Source: DAOTUB01 sp034437455
GTDB taxonomy: Bacteria > Chloroflexota > Anaerolineae > B4-G1
Reading direction: 5' to 3'
DNA: 16,567 bases
Assembly (NCBI GenBank): GCA_034437455.1
Contig: DAOTUB010000367.1
Span: 1 to 16,567 of the forward strand
Shown one piece after another: positions 14,304 through 16,567 of the stretch (positions are counted from its first letter, which is position 1; the number at the start of each line of letters is the position of its first letter). The translations under genes and the position numbers were made by a program. The notes below the pieces were generated by a model that ran no database searches, was not told where the DNA came from, and saw only the letters and a list, made by a program, of their open reading frames with translations.

Positions 14304-14879
14304 TTAGTTGTGCAGGCGCCTCTCCAGGATTCTGCGCAGCCGGGTTAATCGGGCCTGGTAGACGCCATTGCCCACCTCGACCGCCATCAACTGGGCGTCT
14401 TCTCCGTCCCGATAATACCTTGCCATAGTGCCTGTCGGTTGGAAACCGTACTTGTAGTATAGGCAGCGGGCGACGTCGTTGGAAACGCGCATCTCCAACG
14501 TCACGCTACAGGTTCGTTGTATCAGTGCCTGTTCCAGTGCCGTCAGCAGCAACAGCTCACCCAACCCCTTCCCGCGCCAGTCGGGATGTACGGCGATGGT
14601 GCTGATGTGCGCCTGGTCGCCCTGAAACCTGAAACCGACGTAGCCGAGCACTCGGCTTTCTTCTGGCAGGCCAAATACGCGGCGCAGCCAGTGACGCCAG
14701 CCCCGATCAGGGTGGACGTTCCCATTTGCTGCTGACTGTAAGACGTAATAATGAGAATCTGTTTGCCTCAGTTCATACAAAAAAGCGGACGCAGGCCAGG
14801 GCGTGGAGAAAGAGAGTTTTTCGATGGCGATCACCATGGAGACGTCGCCTGGCTGCATGGGGCGAATGGTATAGGGCAT
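14304..14879 (-). CDS. rimI: RimI-type GNAT N-acetyltransferase (ribosomal protein S18 alanine acetyltransferase family)
   Basis: 191 residues from ATG 14879 (GTG 14882 would add one residue). The GNAT acetyl-CoA motif is TIAVHPDWRGKGLGELLLL (94-112), and LYYKYGFQPTGTMARYYRDG closes the fold. RimI acetylates the N-terminus of ribosomal protein S18 in E. coli; bacterial orthologues often sit with tsaB and tsaE. This one is longer than E. coli RimI (about 150 residues) because of an extra segment at about 50-77 and a basic C-terminal tail (RLTRLRRILERRLHN). Its ATG overlaps the tsaB stop as TGATG. Placement strongly supports the name; substrate range may be wider. Confidence 0.87.
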   Translation of the reverse strand: MPYTIRPMQPGDVSMVIAIEKLSFSTPWPASAFLYELRQTDSHYYVLQSAANGNVHPDRGWRHWLRRVFGLPEESRVLGYVGFRFQGDQAHISTIAVHPDWRGKGLGELLLLTALEQALIQRTCSVTLEMRVSNDVARCLYYKYGFQPTGTMARYYRDGEDAQLMAVEVGNGVYQARLTRLRRILERRLHN

Positions 14880-15535
14880 CACGTGGGGTGCTGAAGATAC
14901 GTTGGGGTCAGGGTGGTCGGGTCATCGGTTTCGCCCTGGTTCAAGCGTCGCCAGGCCAATTCTGCCAGAAAGCCGGCCCGCCGCAACCGTGCTGCCGCCG
15001 GCAAGAGCACGACCAGATCGCCAGCGGCTTTTAGAGCTTTGGTGCCCGCCTGGTCAATCTCGCCGCAGAATAAGGTGGAGGTAGTGATAGCTTCTGCCAG
15101 GGCTGACCAGGTGGTGAGGTATGGCGCGTCCTGCACGAGCCACTCTCCATCTTGCCAGTGATACGTAGCGGCGCAGACGCGCCCGCGCCCCGCTTGCAGC
15201 ACCGCGCATAAGGGGCGGCGATCCCGTCCCTGGGCCGCTGCGACCACATCCAGGGTCGGCACGCCGATCAAGGGCAGATTATGGGCCATGGTCAGTCCCT
15301 TGGCCACCGCCATACCGATCCGCAGCCCGGTGAAGGAGCCTGGCCCGCTCGTCACGGCTACTCCGCGAAAGTGCTTGGGATGGAGCTCCAACCGCTCCAA
15401 CGCCGCTGCCAGGCGAGGCGCCAACTCGATGGTGTGTCTGCGCGGCGACTCCCACGTATGTTCGACCAGCACCTGGAAGCCATCGTGCAGCGCCAGGCTG
15501 GCGTGGTCGGTGGCGGTATCAATCGCTATCAACAT
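14879..15535 (-). CDS. tsaB: TsaB, tRNA t6A-modification protein
   Basis: 218 residues. It starts MLIAIDTATDHASLAL, the ASKHA nucleotide-fold entry, and carries the family signature SGPGSFTGLRIG (63-74) followed by AVAKGLTMAHNLPLIGVPTL. TsaB is a catalytically inactive partner of TsaD; with TsaE and TsaC it makes N6-threonylcarbamoyladenosine at position 37 of tRNAs that read ANN codons. The start is 3 bases after the tsaE stop and the stop overlaps rimI by one base, so the three genes form one transcript. tsaD and tsaC are not in the window. Confidence 0.95.
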   Translation of the reverse strand: MLIAIDTATDHASLALHDGFQVLVEHTWESPRRHTIELAPRLAAALERLELHPKHFRGVAVTSGPGSFTGLRIGMAVAKGLTMAHNLPLIGVPTLDVVAAAQGRDRRPLCAVLQAGRGRVCAATYHWQDGEWLVQDAPYLTTWSALAEAITTSTLFCGEIDQAGTKALKAAGDLVVLLPAAARLRRAGFLAELAWRRLNQGETDDPTTLTPTYLQHPT

Positions 15536-15538
15536 CGT

Positions 15539-16054
15539 CTACACTCCAAAGGCTGATCGGCGAAATTCGACCAGCATGGCCTCGTGCTGCTCTCCCTGCG
15601 CCGTAAAGTACAGGATGCGTCGGTTCTGGCTGGCGTGGTCGGCAAAGTCCAGGGTGATTCGCAGATGTTCGTGAGGTATCAGGGGTTGCGCCCGTTCGGC
15701 CCATTCGATCACACAGACGGTTTGCTCATTTCCCAGAAACTCGTCTGCACCCAGATCCCACACTTCTTCCACGCTGGCGATGCGGTACAGGTCTATGTGG
15801 TAGAGCCTTACGCTGTCCTCTGGGCGGGCGTACTCGCGAACCAGGACGAACGAGGGGCTGATGAGCCTCTGCTCCACGCCCCAGCCCCGGCCTATGCCCT
15901 GTGCCAGGCACGTCTTGCCCGAACCCAGCGCACCCTCCAGGCAGATCACCGCCCCGGCGTGCAGCAGCGCGCCCAGGCGCGCCCCCAGTCGCTGCGTTTG
16001 ATCAGGGCTGCGACTTACAAACTCCACTGTGTGTTGATTGAGAATTGGGGTCAT
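15539..16054 (-). CDS. tsaE: TsaE, ATPase of tRNA t6A synthesis
   Basis: 171 residues from ATG 16054. The ATG at 16090 was rejected because the promoter -10 lies at 16082-16087, so that start would be absent from the transcript. The Walker A motif is GALGSGKT (41-48). SPSFVLVREY (67-76), LYHIDLYRI (84-92) and VIEWAER (115-121) are the other TsaE signatures. The protein binds the TsaB-TsaD pair and its ATPase activity resets the complex. It is first in the tsaE-tsaB-rimI transcript, behind a consensus promoter with a short leader and an AGGAA site. Confidence 0.95.
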   Translation of the reverse strand: MTPILNQHTVEFVSRSPDQTQRLGARLGALLHAGAVICLEGALGSGKTCLAQGIGRGWGVEQRLISPSFVLVREYARPEDSVRLYHIDLYRIASVEEVWDLGADEFLGNEQTVCVIEWAERAQPLIPHEHLRITLDFADHASQNRRILYFTAQGEQHEAMLVEFRRSAFGV

Positions 16055-16081
16055 CAGAAAAGATTCCTGGTATCTGGCAGG

Positions 16082-16110
16082 ATTATACAACTATTATTCA
16101 AGCTCGACAA
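16082..16110 (-). promoter_or_regulatory. Promoter of tsaE-tsaB-rimI
   Basis: On the minus strand, TTGTCG (16110-16105), a 17-base spacer and TATAAT (16087-16082) precede the tsaE ATG (16054) by about 28 bases. Transcription should start near 16075. Confidence 0.75.
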
Positions 16111-16139
16111 GCTGGCTAGCGCAAAATGCGAATTAGGGT

Positions 16140-16145
16140 TATAAT
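16140..16145 (+). promoter_or_regulatory. Candidate -10 box for the metallophosphoesterase gene
   Basis: A perfect TATAAT lies 33 bases before the ATG, but no -35 match is at 16-18 bases and no TGn extension is seen. It is divergent from the tsaE promoter. Confidence 0.4.
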
Positions 16146-16178
16146 CTGGCAGCTTTGTCAATCTCAGGGAGTGATGCC

Positions 16179-16567
16179 ATGCAATGTTTGATCCTATCCG
16201 ATGTTCACGCGAACCTGGTGGCTCTAGATGCTGTGCTGAATGACGCGCCAGATTTCGACGAGATCTGGTGTCTGGGCGATCTGGTAGGATATGGTCCCAG
16301 TCCCAACGAATGCGTCGAGCGCATTCGGGAATTTCCTCACATCAGCCTGGCGGGAAATCACGATTGGGCTGCGCTGGGGAAACTGGACCTCAGCAATTTC
16401 AACATTGACGCCCGTACTGCCAATGCCTGGACTCGGTCAGAACTGACGCCCGCCGCGCGCGAATATCTGGGCCAGCTCTCCACTCACATGGAACGAGGTG
16501 AATTCTGCCTGGCTCACGCCAGTCCCCGCAAGCCGGTGTGGGAGTACATTATCGATGCGAATCTGGC
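16179..16567 (+). CDS. Calcineurin-like metallophosphoesterase, N-terminal part (runs off the window)
   Basis: 129 codons are visible and the frame is still open at the right edge. The metal-binding motifs are in order: SDVHAN (D8, H10), CLGDLVGYGP (G33-D34) and AGNHDW (N60-H61); LAHASP near residue 113 fits the next histidine motif. The family hydrolyses phosphomono- or diesters, and this type (MJ0936/YfcE-like, PF12850) often acts on small nucleotides. ATG 16179 is chosen for the AGGGAG site 7 bases upstream; an ATG at 16174 is too close to it. It is transcribed away from tsaE. The substrate is unknown. Confidence 0.9.
   Translation, partial: MQCLILSDVHANLVALDAVLNDAPDFDEIWCLGDLVGYGPSPNECVERIREFPHISLAGNHDWAALGKLDLSNFNIDARTANAWTRSELTPAAREYLGQLSTHMERGEFCLAHASPRKPVWEYIIDANL

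Noticed and set aside
16055..16090. Upstream ATG for tsaE
   Set aside because: It overlaps the -10 box of the tsaE promoter and lies before the predicted transcript start.

Overview
The window looks like chromosomal DNA of a GC-rich free-living bacterium. A Chloroflexota (Anaerolineae-like) origin is my best guess. It rests on overall flavour: a GTP-type PEP carboxykinase, a nickel lactate racemase homologue, a type-4 uracil-DNA glycosylase, an ISKra4-type transposase relic and dispersed short palindromes. I have no single diagnostic marker gene, so the phylum is an inference.

Layout. Positions 1-796 hold a decayed ISKra4-family transposase (minus strand, two frameshifts, truncated) and a leader. 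Positions 797-5829 are a tight plus-strand operon for 2-hydroxyacid metabolism: an LDH2/MDH2-type dehydrogenase, a LarA-type racemase with a full set of nickel-pincer active-site residues, and a GlcF-like/GlcD-like oxidase pair. Positions 5825-6708 carry a 121-bp MITE and a ribbon-helix-helix/PIN toxin-antitoxin pair with a strong promoter and operator-like half-sites. Positions 6741-11777 hold GTP-type PEP carboxykinase, a HAD-IIA phosphatase whose start overlaps it, a malic enzyme, and a thioredoxin-reductase-like flavoprotein without the CxxC disulfide. Positions 11786-13150 hold a second copy of the MITE, a hairpin repeat and an M20 amidohydrolase interrupted in frame by a palindrome. Positions 13168-16054 are minus strand: a small membrane protein, a type-4 UDG ending in a clamp-binding-like pentapeptide, and tsaE-tsaB-rimI. 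At 16179 a metallophosphoesterase starts divergently and runs off the right edge.

How the genes fit together (inference). The operon and the following block centre on C3/C4 acids. LarA could interconvert hydroxyacid stereoisomers. The LDH2 enzyme would use one isomer with NAD(P), and GlcD/GlcF would oxidise the other, passing electrons through Fe-S clusters. Malic enzyme and PEP carboxykinase would connect malate, oxaloacetate, pyruvate and PEP. The tsaE-tsaB-rimI group is the familiar tRNA t6A/acetyltransferase housekeeping cluster.

The least conventional content is non-coding. Two 121-bp inverted-repeat elements, in opposite orientation and both flanked by exact 9-bp target duplications, sit on the stop codons of the genes before them. 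Two copies of a hairpin (GTGCAACGCACTT type) lie just upstream of start codons. A third, unrelated palindrome is embedded in a coding sequence and adds about nine residues. I found no CRISPR array, tRNA, rRNA or recognisable defence system.
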